A DNA stretch of 64,000 bases from Streptomyces griseocarneus (GTDB lineage: Bacteria > Actinomycetota > Actinomycetes > Streptomycetales > Streptomycetaceae). Shown piece after piece: positions 26,056 through 35,127 of this stretch (the stretch's first letter is position 1; the number at the start of each line of letters is the position of its first letter). Both the position numbers and the translations under genes were made by a program. Below the pieces are notes generated by a model, which was not told where the DNA came from, made no database searches, and worked only from the letters and a program-made list of their open reading frames with translations. The stretch spans positions 744,001-808,000 of the forward strand of contig PENC01000002.1 in NCBI GenBank assembly GCA_003674045.1. The letters are read 5' to 3'.

Positions 26056-27087
26056 TTAACGACGAGGCTGGGCGTCCAGCACCTGCTGGAGCGCCTCGAA
26101 CTCCTCGACGCACTTGCCGGAGCCGAGCGCGACCGAGTCCAGCGGGTCCTCGGCGATGTGGATCGGCATGCCGGTCTCTCGGCGCAGCCGCTCGTCGAGG
26201 CCGCGCAGGAGGGCGCCGCCGCCCGTGAGAACGATCCCGCGGTCCATCACGTCACCCGAGAGTTCCGGCGGGCACTTGTCGAGGGTGGTCTTGACGGCGT
26301 CGACGATGGAGTTGACGGGCTCCTCGATGGCCTTGCGGACCTCGGCCGCGGAGATGACCACGGTCTTGGGCAGGCCGCTGACCAGGTCCCGGCCGCGGAT
26401 CTCGGTGTGCTCGTCCTGCTCGAGGTCATAGGCCGAGCCGATGGTGATCTTGATTTGTTCGGCGGTGCGCTCACCGAGCAGGAGGCTGTACTCCTTCTTG
26501 ATGTGCTGGATGATCGCGTTGTCCAGCTCGTCGCCCGCGACGCGGATGGACTGCGCGGTGACGATGCCGCCCAGCGAGATCACGGCGACCTCGGTGGTGC
26601 CGCCGCCGATGTCCACGACCATGTTGCCGGTGGCCTCGTGGACGGGGAGGCCGGAGCCGATCGCGGCGGCCATCGGCTCCTCGATGATGTGCACCTGGCG
26701 GGCGCCGGCCTGGGTGGAGGCCTCGATCACGGCGCGGCGCTCGACTCCGGTGATGCCGGAGGGCACGCAGACCACGACGCGGGGCCGGGCCATCCAGCGC
26801 CGCTTGTGGATCTTGAGGATGAAGTACCGGAGCATCCGCTCGGTGATCTCGAAGTCCGCGATCACCCCGTCCTTGAGGGGGCGGACGGCGACGATGTTGC
26901 CCGGGGTACGGCCGATCATCTTCTTCGCCTCGGCACCCACGGCGAGGATGCCACCGGTGTTGGTGTTGATGGCGACGACGGACGGTTCGTTGAGGACGAT
27001 GCCGCGGCCTCTGACGTACACCAGCGTGTTGGCGGTCCCGAGGTCGACAGCCATGTCACGGCCGATGAACGACATGTTGTTCCCCAT
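26056..27087 (-). CDS. mreB: actin-like cell-shape protein MreB
   Basis: 343 aa bacterial actin. Nucleotide-binding motifs are [19 protein letters not shown] (phosphate 1), [19 protein letters not shown] (phosphate 2) and [14 protein letters not shown] (adenosine). In Streptomyces MreB is not needed for vegetative tip growth but organises the spore wall. First gene of the mreB-mreC-mreD-mrdA-rodA cluster. A start five codons in (MSFIGRD) is also possible. Confidence 0.96.
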   Translation of the reverse strand: MGNNMSFIGRDMAVDLGTANTLVYVRGRGIVLNEPSVVAINTNTGGILAVGAEAKKMIGRTPGNIVAVRPLKDGVIADFEITERMLRYFILKIHKRRWMARPRVVVCVPSGITGVERRAVIEASTQAGARQVHIIEEPMAAAIGSGLPVHEATGNMVVDIGGGTTEVAVISLGGIVTAQSIRVAGDELDNAIIQHIKKEYSLLLGERTAEQIKITIGSAYDLEQDEHTEIRGRDLVSGLPKTVVISAAEVRKAIEEPVNSIVDAVKTTLDKCPPELSGDVMDRGIVLTGGGALLRGLDERLRRETGMPIHIAEDPLDSVALGSGKCVEEFEALQQVLDAQPRR

Positions 27088-27307
27088 GAGGATACGTCTG
27101 GCCTTCCCAGCTGGAGCGGAATGCTTACTTGAGGTCGGCAGGTGTGCGGTGTACGGGCGCTGCGGTGCGCGGAAGCTTCATCGTAGTCTCGACCGGTCGT
27201 ACGCGGCGCGAGGGTTCCTCCGCCATTGTCGGCGGAACGCAAGCGCGCCTCAGTAATGGTGACGTCGTGTCGGAGTGAGAGGTTCCCTCGTTCGCCGCGC
27301 ATATGCC

Positions 27308-27339
27308 AGGGGGCGACCGAAAAGAAATCGGCCGCCCCT
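27308..27339 (-). terminator. hairpin downstream of ndk
   Basis: Stem AGGGGGCG-A-CCGA / TCGG-C-CGCCCCT around AAAGAAA, about 30 bases past the ndk stop. The rest of the 282-base ndk-mreB gap should contain the mreB promoter; none is clear. Confidence 0.5.
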
Positions 27340-27369
27340 GATCAGAATGGGTGCGTCTCTGATGAACTA

Positions 27370-27783
27370 TCAGGCAAGGCCCGGAAAGAAAATCTTGATT
27401 TCCCGCTGGGCGGACTCCTCGGAGTCCGAGGCGTGGATGAGGTTCTCGCGCGTGATGGTGCCGAAGTCACCACGGATGGAGCCGGGGGCGGCAGAGATGG
27501 GGTCGGTGGGCCCGGCGAGCGCGCGGACCCCCTCGATCACCCGCTCACCCTCGACCACCATGGCCACGACGGGCCCGGAGGACATGAACTGCATCAGCGG
27601 CTCGTAGAAGGGGCGGCCGACGTGCTCGGCGTAGTGCTGCTCCAGGGTGCCGCGGTCGAGGGTGCGCAGCTCCAGCGCGCCGACCGTCCAGTTCGCCTTG
27701 CGCTCGATCCGGCCGACGATCTCGCCGATCAGGCCTCGCCGCACGGCGTCGGGCTTGAGGAGGACGAGGGTGCGCTGGCTCAT
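27370..27783 (-). CDS. ndk: nucleoside diphosphate kinase
   Basis: 137 aa. Transfers phosphate from ATP to nucleoside diphosphates via a phosphohistidine. MSQRTLVLLKPDAVRRGLIGEI opens the family fold; VAMVVEGERVIEGVRALAGPTDP and the active-site segment RENLIHASDSEESA (His at about 117) follow. Usual length; hexameric in the family. Confidence 0.97.
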   Translation of the reverse strand: MSQRTLVLLKPDAVRRGLIGEIVGRIERKANWTVGALELRTLDRGTLEQHYAEHVGRPFYEPLMQFMSSGPVVAMVVEGERVIEGVRALAGPTDPISAAPGSIRGDFGTITRENLIHASDSEESAQREIKIFFPGLA

Positions 27784-27920
27784 GGTGCGGCTCTCCTTGC
27801 GGGCTGTTGACTCGGTGCCGCGAGGGTACCTCGGATCTTGACCCGGATGGGTGGCCGTCGTCTTCAGCCTGCGCCTACGAGCTCGATCGCGAGCGTCGTA
27901 CGGCGTCCGCGGGCCGGTGG

Positions 27921-27962
27921 GGGCTTGTCACGCAGTTCCCCGCGCCCCTTGCTTGCAGGGGC
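27921..27962 (+). repeat. mosaic intergenic repeat, copy 7
   Basis: GGGCTTGTCACGCAGTTCCC then CGCGCCCCTTGCTTGCAGGG. The core is kept but the hairpin loop is enlarged. GCCTACGAGCTCGATCG lies about 50 bases before it. Confidence 0.75.
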
Positions 27963-27963
27963 T

Positions 27964-28001
27964 GCGCCCCGTCAGGGGCGCGGGGAACTGCGCGCGCAAC
28001 C
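27964..28001 (-). repeat. mosaic intergenic repeat, copy 8
   Basis: Reverse full copy, GCGCCCCGTCAGGGGCGC then GGGGAACTGCGCG, set head-to-head with copy 7. The pair could form a long cruciform. Confidence 0.8.
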
Positions 28002-28058
28002 ACAGCGCACCCGCGGTCGCCGACCGACGGAAGGAACCGAGCTGGTAGGCGTACCCCA

Positions 28059-28412
28059 CTACGCCGGGCTGCCCGCCTCCGCCTCCTGCTCCGCAAACCG
28101 CCGCTTCGCCTCGTCGATCTTGCCTCCGAAGTGCACCGAGGCCCACCACAGCCCGCCGAAGACGACCCCCAGGATGAACATCATCGGCACGACGAAGCCG
28201 CTCAGGATCAGCCCGGCCTGCAGCAGCCAGCCCAGCTGCACACCGCCCGGCCGCCCGAGCATCCCGCACAGCAGGACGCTCAGCACCATCGCCGTACCGC
28301 TGACGGCCCACACCGTGCCGGTGGACACGTCGGACGTCTGCATGGCCACCAGACCGGCGAACCCGATGATGAAGAATTCACCGATCAGGGTGCTGGAGCA
28401 GAGCATGCGCAT
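28059..28412 (-). CDS. DUF4233 membrane protein
   Basis: 117 aa with about four hydrophobic helices (LIGEFFIIGFAGLVAM, TVWAVSGTAMVLSVLLCGML, GWLLQAGLILSGFVVPMMFILGVVFGGLWWASVHFG) and a short charged tail. It matches the DUF4233 family that in actinobacteria follows folC. The ATG at 28412 lies two bases after the folC stop (28415), so translation is probably coupled. Function unknown. Confidence 0.88.
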   Translation of the reverse strand: MRMLCSSTLIGEFFIIGFAGLVAMQTSDVSTGTVWAVSGTAMVLSVLLCGMLGRPGGVQLGWLLQAGLILSGFVVPMMFILGVVFGGLWWASVHFGGKIDEAKRRFAEQEAEAGSPA

Positions 28413-28414
28413 GG

Positions 28415-29983
28415 TCAGTCCCTTCCGAGGAGCAGCCGGGCCTCGCCGACCGTGAGCACGGAGCCGGTCACCAGGACACCGGCGCCGGAGAACTCGCCTT
28501 CTTCCTCGGCGAGGGTGATGGCGGCCTCCAGGGCGTCGTCGAGCCGGGGCTCGACCTGGACCCGCTCGGCGCCGTAGACCTCGACCGCGATGGCGGCCAG
28601 CTCGTCGGCGTCCATGGCGCGCTGGGTGGAGTTCCGGGTCACCACGACCTCGGCGAAGATCGGCTCGAAGGCCTCCAGGAGGCCCCGGACGTCCTTGTCG
28701 GCGCTGGCGCCGACGACGCCGATGAGGCGGCTGAAGCCGAACGCCTCGGTGACCGCCTCGGCGGTGGCGAGGGCGCCCGCGGGGTTGTGCGCGGCGTCGA
28801 GCACCACCGTGGGGCTGCTGCGCACGACCTCCATCCGGCCCGGCGAGGTGACGGCGGCGAACGCGGTGCGCACGGTGTCGATGTCGAGGGTGCGGGCGTG
28901 CTCCGAGCCGATGCCGAAGAACGCCTCGACGGCGGCCAGGGCGACCGCGGCGTTGTGCGCCTGGTGGGCGCCGTGCAGCGGCAGGAAGAGGTCGGGGTAC
29001 TCGCCGCCGAGGCCGCGCAGGGTCAGCAGCTGGCCGCCGACGGCGACCTCGCGGGAGACGACGCCGAACTCCATGCCCTCGCGGGCGACCGTCGCGTCGA
29101 CGTCGACCGAGCGCTTGAGCAGCACCTGCGCGGCGTCGACCGGCTGCTGGGCGAGGACGGCGGTGGCACCCTGCTTGATGACCCCGCCCTTCTCGCCCGC
29201 GATGTCGCCGGGGGTGGCGCCGAGGCGGTCGGTGTGGTCGAGCGCAATGGGGGTGACGACCGAGACCGTGCCGTCCACGACATTGGTGGCGTCCCAGGTG
29301 CCGCCCATGCCGACCTCGACGACGGCGACGTCCACCGGGGCGTCGGCGAAGGCCGCGTACGCCATGGCGGTGATCACCTCGAAGAAGGAGAGGCGGTGCT
29401 CCTCGCGGGAGTCGACCATCTCCACGTACGGCTGGATGTCGCGGTACGTCTCGATGAAGCGCTCGGCGCTGATGGGCGCGCCGTCCAGGCTGATCCGCTC
29501 GGTGACGGACTGCACGTGGGGGCTGGTGTAGCGGCCGGTGCGCAGCTCGAAGGCGCCCAGGATCGCCTCGATCATGCGGGCGGTGCTGGTCTTGCCGTTG
29601 GTGCCGGTGATGTGGATGGCCGGGTAGGCGCGCTGCGGCTGCCCGAGGATGTCCATCAGGGCCTCTATGCGGCGCAGCGAGGGGTCGAGCTTGGTCTCGC
29701 CCCAGCGTCCGCCCAGCTCGGCCTCCACCTCGCGCAGCGCCCGGTCGACCTCGGGGTCCTCGGGGCGGGCCGGGATGCCGTCGCCCTTGGGCGGGCCGCC
29801 CTGCGTGCGCAGGGTGCGGCTGCCGGCCTCGATGACGGCGAGGTCGGGGTCGCGGTTCGTTTCGGCGTCGACAATCTCGGCAAACCGGTCTTCTTCGCCG
29901 GTGCCGTTGTCGTCGTTGTCGTCGTTCAGGGGGCGCTCGGTCACGCGGCCCAGTCTACGGAGAGGCACTGACAGCGCGGCCAT
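28415..29983 (-). CDS. folC: bifunctional dihydrofolate synthase / folylpolyglutamate synthase
   Basis: 522 aa. Adds glutamate to dihydropteroate and to folates with ATP. P loop in HITGTNGKTSTARM, then GRYTSPHVQSVTERISLDG, EVGMGGTWDATNVV, ITPIALDHTDRLG and, in the C-terminal domain, VVLDAAHNPAGA. The first roughly 90 residues are a charged extension beyond the usual length; a GTG at 29944 (VTERPLND) is an equally good start, as neither has a strong ribosome site. Confidence 0.93.
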   Translation of the reverse strand: MAALSVPLRRLGRVTERPLNDDNDDNGTGEEDRFAEIVDAETNRDPDLAVIEAGSRTLRTQGGPPKGDGIPARPEDPEVDRALREVEAELGGRWGETKLDPSLRRIEALMDILGQPQRAYPAIHITGTNGKTSTARMIEAILGAFELRTGRYTSPHVQSVTERISLDGAPISAERFIETYRDIQPYVEMVDSREEHRLSFFEVITAMAYAAFADAPVDVAVVEVGMGGTWDATNVVDGTVSVVTPIALDHTDRLGATPGDIAGEKGGVIKQGATAVLAQQPVDAAQVLLKRSVDVDATVAREGMEFGVVSREVAVGGQLLTLRGLGGEYPDLFLPLHGAHQAHNAAVALAAVEAFFGIGSEHARTLDIDTVRTAFAAVTSPGRMEVVRSSPTVVLDAAHNPAGALATAEAVTEAFGFSRLIGVVGASADKDVRGLLEAFEPIFAEVVVTRNSTQRAMDADELAAIAVEVYGAERVQVEPRLDDALEAAITLAEEEGEFSGAGVLVTGSVLTVGEARLLLGRD

Positions 29984-30020
29984 CAGGCGCCCGGGGGCAG
30001 GTCCCGGGCGTGCCCGATGC

Positions 30021-31478
30021 TCAGGCGCCGGGGGCGAGGGCCGCGCTCATCATGGCCTTGGCCACGGGGGCGGCGAGGCCGTTGCCGCTGACGTCCGAGC
30101 GGGCGGCGTCGCTGTCGGCGATCACGACGGCCACGGCGATCCGCTTGCCCTCGCTGTTCTGCGCGTAGGAGACGAACCAGGCATACGGGGTGCCGCTGTT
30201 GTCGACGCCGTGCTGGGCGGTGCCGGTCTTGCCGCCGACGGTCAGGCCGTCGATCTGCGCATTGCTGCCGGTGCCCTTGTCGACGACCGTCTGCATGGCC
30301 GACTTCAGCTGCCGCGCGGTGTCGGCGGACATCGCGGTGGAGTACTCCTTGGGGTCGCTCTTCTCCAGCACGCCGGAGCTGCCGTCGGTGACGCGGTCGA
30401 CGAGGCGGGGCGTCATCAGCTTGCCGTCGTTCGCGATGGCGGAGGACACCATGGCCATCTGGAGCGGGGTGGCCTGGTCGTCGAACTGGCCGATGCCGGA
30501 CAGCGCGGTCTGGGCCGCGTCCATGCCGGTCGGGTAGACGCTCTTGGCGGCCCGGACGGGGATGTCGATCTTGTCGTCGTTGAAGCCGAACTTCTCGGCC
30601 TGCTCGGCGACCTTCTTCTGGCCGAGGCGCTCGGCGAGGTGGCCGAAGACGTTGTTGCAGGAGTACTGGAGCGCCGTGCGGATGCTGGCGTTGGTGCAGG
30701 GGGCGCTGGTGTCCTCGTTGGGGAGGTAGGTGCGGGTGCCCGGCAGGAGGTAGGGGGCGGGGCTGTCGGTGGGCTGGTCGACGGAGTCGTAGAGCCCGTT
30801 CTCCAGGGCGGCCGCGGCGACGACGAGCTTGAAGGTCGAGCCCGGCGGGAAGGTCTGCCGCAGCGCCCGGTTGACCGTCGGCTTCGACGTGTCCTTCTCC
30901 AGCGCCTGCCAGGCCTTCTGGTCGGCGCCGGAGGACCCGGCGAACGCGCCCGGGTCGTACGAGGGGGTGCTGACCATGCCGAGGATCGCGCCGGTGGCGG
31001 GATCGATGGCGACGGCGGCGCCGGTCTTGCCGCCCATGGCCTTGGCGGCCGCCTTCTGCACGGCCGGGTCGATGGTGGTGATCACGTCACCGGGGGCGGG
31101 CGTCTTGCCGGTCAGGACGTCGGAGGGGCTCTTCAGCCGGGAGTCCGTGCCGGTGAGGACGGACTTGTAGAGGTTCTCCAGCTGCGTGCTGCCGTAGATC
31201 TGCGAGGAGAAGCCGGTGACCGGCGCGTAGAGCTCGCCGTCGGCGTAGGTGCGCTTGTACTTCAGGTCGCCGTCGGTCGTGGTGGAGCCGGTCAGCCGGG
31301 TGCCCCCGGCGAGGATGTTGCCCAGCGGCCGGGAGTAGGCGGCTATGGCCAGGCGCCGGTTGTGGGGGTTGTCGTCGAGGCTGCCCGCCTCCGCCGCCTG
31401 GACCCAGGTGGCGCGGACGAGCACGGCGAAGACCAGCAACAGGGAGAAGACGGCGACGTGCCGGACTGGTTTGTTCAT
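30021..31478 (-). CDS. class B penicillin-binding protein (PbpA/FtsI-like transpeptidase)
   Basis: 485 aa from the ATG at 31478 (MNKPVRHVAVFSLLLVFAVL), with AAGGAGAGGG upstream; a start at 31505 lacks a ribosome site. One N-terminal membrane helix, a short dimerisation region and a full transpeptidase domain: SxxK in PPGSTFKLV, SCN in YSCNNVFGHL, KTG in VGGKTGTAQH. About 230 residues shorter than PBP2, like Streptomyces PbpA proteins. It diverges from a kinase/regulator pair across a 98-base region with a perfect inverted repeat, so it is a plausible target of that system (inference). Confidence 0.92.
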   Translation of the reverse strand: MNKPVRHVAVFSLLLVFAVLVRATWVQAAEAGSLDDNPHNRRLAIAAYSRPLGNILAGGTRLTGSTTTDGDLKYKRTYADGELYAPVTGFSSQIYGSTQLENLYKSVLTGTDSRLKSPSDVLTGKTPAPGDVITTIDPAVQKAAAKAMGGKTGAAVAIDPATGAILGMVSTPSYDPGAFAGSSGADQKAWQALEKDTSKPTVNRALRQTFPPGSTFKLVVAAAALENGLYDSVDQPTDSPAPYLLPGTRTYLPNEDTSAPCTNASIRTALQYSCNNVFGHLAERLGQKKVAEQAEKFGFNDDKIDIPVRAAKSVYPTGMDAAQTALSGIGQFDDQATPLQMAMVSSAIANDGKLMTPRLVDRVTDGSSGVLEKSDPKEYSTAMSADTARQLKSAMQTVVDKGTGSNAQIDGLTVGGKTGTAQHGVDNSGTPYAWFVSYAQNSEGKRIAVAVVIADSDAARSDVSGNGLAAPVAKAMMSAALAPGA

Positions 31479-31519
31479 CGGGGGCGCGGTCCCTCTCCTT
31501 GACATACGGTTTTCCCGAA

Positions 31520-31538
31520 AACTCCGTTAAGCGGAGTT
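31520..31538. promoter_or_regulatory. candidate operator between divergent pbp and PAS-kinase genes
   Basis: Perfect 7-bp inverted repeat AACTCCG-TTAAG-CGGAGTT in the middle of the 98-base divergent region; GGAGT and ACTCC half-sites recur at 31534-31555. A dimeric regulator, possibly the neighbouring response regulator, could bind here. Confidence 0.5.
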
Positions 31539-31576
31539 AGTGTTCCCCGACTCCATGAGAGCTGGGTGAGAAACCG

Positions 31577-32740
31577 GTGAGCAGGCCGCCGTCCGAGGAC
31601 CGGGAGCGGCTCCAGGCAGTGCTGGAGGCGCTGCCCGCGGGCGCGCTCGTCCAGGGCCCGGCGGACGAGGTGCTGGCCGTCAACCAAAGATTCATTTACA
31701 TGTTCGACCTGGAGGGGCGGGTGGACCTCTCCCCCGGCGCGCCCATGCGGCCGGTCGTCCCCCTCGTGCAGTCCCGCTTCGCCGACGGATACGGGACCCC
31801 CGGCACCGCGGGCGACATCCTCACGGGGCACCGCATCCACCGGACGGCGGAGATCCCCCTGGCGGACGGGCGCACCGTCCGGCGCGAGGTCGAGCCGCTG
31901 CGCCACGCGGGGCGGCACCTGGGCGCGCTGTGGACCTTCCACGACATCACCGCCCGCAAGCGCCGGGAGCACGACCTGGAGCGCGACAATCTCGCGCTGA
32001 CCGAGCTCGCACGGCAGCGCAACGCGTTCACCGCGGCCGCGTCGCACGAGCTGCGGACCCCGCTGACCTCCATCATCAGCTTCTGCGAGCTGCTGACCGC
32101 CCCGGCCGGGCGCGGCGGTCTCGCCACCGATCAGCTCTCCTTCCTGGAGGCCATCCGGCGGAACGCCGACCGGATGCAGCGGGTGATCGCCGATCTGCTG
32201 CTGACCACCCGGATGCGGGCCTCGGCGATGGAACTGGAATTCGACTCCGTGGACGTGGCCGAAATGCTCCGGGACGCCGTCCTGGACCGGCTGGCCACCC
32301 CGGAAGGAGCGGCCGTCTTCACCGTGCTGGACTGCGCGCCCGGCCCCGCTCTCCGGGGCGACCGACACCGCCTACAGCAAGTACTGGCGAATTCGCTGGA
32401 GAACGCCGCCAAATTCACTCCTACGGATGGCCGGATCACCGTGACAGCCGTCCCTCGGGGGCATTTCTGGGAGATCGAGGTCGCCGACACCGGAATCGGC
32501 ATCCCGGAGAAATTCCGCGAAGAGATCTTCACCGGTTTCGTCCGCGCGCCGAATGCGACCGGCGGCGGCTACCCCGGCACCGGACTGGGCCTCGCCATCA
32601 GCCGCACCGTCGTCCAGTTGCACGGCGGCACGCTCACGGCGGGCGGCACCGAGGGCGAGGGCGCGGTCTTCCTGATCCGGCTGCCGCTGTCCGGACCGGG
32701 CCCGGACACGGCACCGGCTCCTGAGGGGGACGGGCCGTGA
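31577..32740 (+). CDS. cytosolic PAS-domain sensor histidine kinase
   Basis: 387 aa from a GTG. No membrane helix. A PAS domain fills about 10-128 (ALPAGALVQGPADEVLAVNQ ... LGALWTFHDITARKR). HisKA contains the phospho-acceptor His157 in SHELRTPLTS. The ATPase domain has the N box LANSLENAAKFTP, DTGIGIP and GTGLGLAIS. All catalytic motifs are present. It overlaps the response regulator by four bases (GTGA). The signal is unknown; a PAS domain suggests a small ligand or redox signal inside the cell. Confidence 0.93.
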   Translation: MSRPPSEDRERLQAVLEALPAGALVQGPADEVLAVNQRFIYMFDLEGRVDLSPGAPMRPVVPLVQSRFADGYGTPGTAGDILTGHRIHRTAEIPLADGRTVRREVEPLRHAGRHLGALWTFHDITARKRREHDLERDNLALTELARQRNAFTAAASHELRTPLTSIISFCELLTAPAGRGGLATDQLSFLEAIRRNADRMQRVIADLLLTTRMRASAMELEFDSVDVAEMLRDAVLDRLATPEGAAVFTVLDCAPGPALRGDRHRLQQVLANSLENAAKFTPTDGRITVTAVPRGHFWEIEVADTGIGIPEKFREEIFTGFVRAPNATGGGYPGTGLGLAISRTVVQLHGGTLTAGGTEGEGAVFLIRLPLSGPGPDTAPAPEGDGP

Positions 32741-33423
32741 GCCGTCTCCTCGTCGTCGAGGACGACCCCGACCTCGCGCTCGCGCTGCGCACCCTCCTGG
32801 AGCGGGCCGGCTACGAGGTGATCCACGCGGACAACGGGCGCGACGGGCTGCGGCTGCTGTTCTCCGAACAGCCCGCGCTGATGCTCCTCGACATCGGGCT
32901 GCCCCAGCTCAACGGCTGGGAAGTACTCGAACGCACCAGGGACCTCAGCGACCTCCCCGTCCTCCTGCTCACCGCCCGCGGCGCCGAGACCGACCGGGTA
33001 CGCGGCCTGCGCGCCGGTGCGGACGACTACCTCCCGAAGCCCTTCGGCAACGACGAGCTGCTCGCCCGCGTCGAGGCCCTCCTGCGGCGGACCGCGCCCA
33101 CCCGCTGGGCCGGCGACTCCTTCGACGACGGCCTGCGCCTCGTCCCCGAACGGCGCTCCGCGGTCTGGCAGGGCCACGAGGCACGGCTCAGCGACATCGA
33201 GTACCGCCTGCTCCAGGTGCTCGTCCGCAACCGCGGCCGCGTCATCACCACCGACCAGCTGCTCGACCGCGTCTGGGACGACCCGGAGGGAACCGGGCGC
33301 GAACGCGTGAAATTCGCCGTCCTGCGGCTGCGGCGCAAGCTGCGGCAGGCGGCGGGGGACGAGGCGGCGGATCCGCTGGAGGCGGTCCGCGGCCTCGGGT
33401 ATCGGTACCGCTCTCCGGACTGA
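32737..33423 (+). CDS. OmpR/PhoB-family response regulator
   Basis: 228 aa. Receiver domain 1-115 with acidic pocket D10/D11, phospho-acceptor D52 (LLDIGLP), T79 and K101 (YLPKPF). A winged-helix DNA-binding domain spans about 125-225 (LSDIEYRLLQVLVRNRGRVI, DPEGTGRERVKFAVLRLRRKL). Cognate of the overlapping PAS kinase. Likely targets are its own operon and the divergent penicillin-binding protein gene. Confidence 0.94.
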   Translation: MSRLLVVEDDPDLALALRTLLERAGYEVIHADNGRDGLRLLFSEQPALMLLDIGLPQLNGWEVLERTRDLSDLPVLLLTARGAETDRVRGLRAGADDYLPKPFGNDELLARVEALLRRTAPTRWAGDSFDDGLRLVPERRSAVWQGHEARLSDIEYRLLQVLVRNRGRVITTDQLLDRVWDDPEGTGRERVKFAVLRLRRKLRQAAGDEAADPLEAVRGLGYRYRSPD

Positions 33424-33865
33424 CCAGGGGCTGCGCCCCCGGGCCCCCGCTCCGCCTACTGGGGTGCGACTTGCGCTGCGCGCGGCTGCGGGTTGCTGCG
33501 CGGCGCCTACCGGGGTGCCGCATGAGCTTGGTGCGCGACTGCCGGTTGCGTCGCGGCTGGTCGCGCAGTTCCCCGCGCCCCTGACGGGGCGCGTCCGCCG
33601 CAGGCTGCGCTCACGTCCCACCCCCGTTTGTGGGCAGGCGTTCCGCACGGCGGAACGGGTGGGCACAAACGGGCCCACCGGCCGCAACCGACCACCACGG
33701 GGGTCCGGGGGCGGAGCCCCCGGGACCTAAGCCCCGCGCCGCGGCGGGACCAAGGTCCCGACATGCGCAGTCGCAACCGAGCGACAACCGAACCCCATCC
33801 GCCCCGGCAACCGTCGCCGCACAACCTCGGAGCTGTCCTCGCCGTCAGCCCCCAGGAGTCACCCC
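33424..33865. other. gene-free gap with mosaic repeats
   Basis: 442 bases between the response regulator and the epimerase gene. It contains CCTACTGGGGTGCGACTTGC (33456) and CCTACCGGGGTGCCGC (33508) modules, repeat copy 9 (33555-33592) and GGGGGTCCGGGGGCGGAGCC (33702). The epimerase promoter must lie here but is not evident. Confidence 0.6.
33555..33592 (+). repeat. mosaic intergenic repeat, copy 9
   Basis: Full core with hairpin GCGCCCCTGACGGGGCGC. Confidence 0.85.
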
Positions 33866-34996
33866 GTGCAGTCCCTCCCCTCCCGTAGCGTCGCTGTCGT
33901 CCTCGGCACCCGCCCCGAGCTCGTCAAGCTCACCGACCTCGTCCGCCTCCTGGGCCCCGCCGCCCACCTGGTGCACACGGGTCAGCACTACGACGAGGAG
34001 CTGTCCGGCCGCTTCCTCACCGAGCTCGGCCTGCCCGAGCCGACCTTCCTGACCGGTGTCGGCGGGCAGCCCCGCGCCGTGCAGATCTCCGCCGCGCTCG
34101 CCCAGCTCGACGAGCTGTTCACCGCCGAGCCGCCGCTCGCCGTCGTCGTCCAGGGCGACACCAACGCCGCCCTCTCCGGCGCGCTCGCCGCGAACGCCCG
34201 CGGCATCCCGCTGCTGCACGTCGAGGCCGGGCTGCGCAGCCACGACCGCAACATGCCCGAGGAGCACAACCGCGTCCTCATCGACCGCATCGCCGACGTG
34301 CTGTGCGCCGCCACCGAGGACAACCGCGCCAACCTGCTCGCCGAGGGCATCGACGACACCCGGATCGCGGTCACCGGCAACACCGTCGTGGAGGCCGTGC
34401 ACGGGCAGCTCCCCGACGCCGCCGGGCGCACCGCACTGCTCGGCCGGCACGGGCTCGCCGAGGACGCGTACGTCCTGGCCACGGTCCACCGCCCCGAGAA
34501 CACGGACTCCCCGGAGGCCCTGCGCGCCATCCTCACCGAGCTGGCCGCCCTCGCCACCGCCGACCGCCCGGTCGTCCTGCCGCTGCACCCGCGCACCCGC
34601 GCCCGTATCGAGGCCGCGGGTCTGACCGACCTGCTCGCCCCGCTGACGGTGAGCGCCCCGCTCGGCTACGGCGAGTTCCTCGCCCTGGCCCGGCACTCCG
34701 CGCTCCTGGTCTCCGACTCCGGCGGCATCCAGGAGGAGTGCACGGTGCTGGGCCGCCCGCTGGTGGTCGTCCGCCGCTCGACCGAGCGCCCCGAGGCCAT
34801 GGCGGACTTCGCGGACCTGGTCTCCCCCGGGGCCGGCATCGGTGACGCCGCGCGTCGCCGACTGGCCGAGGGCGCGGACGGGCTTGCGCGGCTGGCCGCG
34901 CTTCCGAGCCCCTTCGGTGACGGGCTGGCGTCCGAGCGGATCGTGTCCCTGCTGACGGCCGTCACGGCGCCGCAGCGGATCGCTGCCGCGGCCTGA
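33866..34996 (+). CDS. wecB: non-hydrolysing UDP-N-acetylglucosamine 2-epimerase
   Basis: 376 aa from a GTG eight bases after AGGAG. Converts UDP-GlcNAc to UDP-ManNAc for surface polysaccharide or teichoic-acid linkage units. Family segments: VVLGTRPELVKL, VVQGDTNAALSGALAA, LHVEAGLRSHDRNMPEEHNR, VTGNTVVEAVH, ATVHRPENTD and VSDSGGIQEECTVLGRP. Length is standard. With the next two genes it forms a probable glycan cluster. Confidence 0.93.
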   Translation: MQSLPSRSVAVVLGTRPELVKLTDLVRLLGPAAHLVHTGQHYDEELSGRFLTELGLPEPTFLTGVGGQPRAVQISAALAQLDELFTAEPPLAVVVQGDTNAALSGALAANARGIPLLHVEAGLRSHDRNMPEEHNRVLIDRIADVLCAATEDNRANLLAEGIDDTRIAVTGNTVVEAVHGQLPDAAGRTALLGRHGLAEDAYVLATVHRPENTDSPEALRAILTELAALATADRPVVLPLHPRTRARIEAAGLTDLLAPLTVSAPLGYGEFLALARHSALLVSDSGGIQEECTVLGRPLVVVRRSTERPEAMADFADLVSPGAGIGDAARRRLAEGADGLARLAALPSPFGDGLASERIVSLLTAVTAPQRIAAAA

Positions 34997-35052
34997 CCGG
35001 TTCCGCCTACCGGGGTGCCTCTTGCGCCCCGCGTGCGGCTGCAAGTCCGTTC

Positions 35053-35090
35053 TGGCCGGTCGCGCAGTTCCCCGCGCCCCTGAAGGGGCG
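35053..35090 (+). repeat. mosaic intergenic repeat, copy 10
   Basis: Full core with hairpin GCGCCCCTGAAGGGGCGC, preceded at 35008 by CCTACCGGGGTGCCTCTTGC. Confidence 0.85.
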
Positions 35091-35127
35091 CCCCTCCTCG
35101 CTCGTACCCCCCGGAGTTCCCTCCCCC

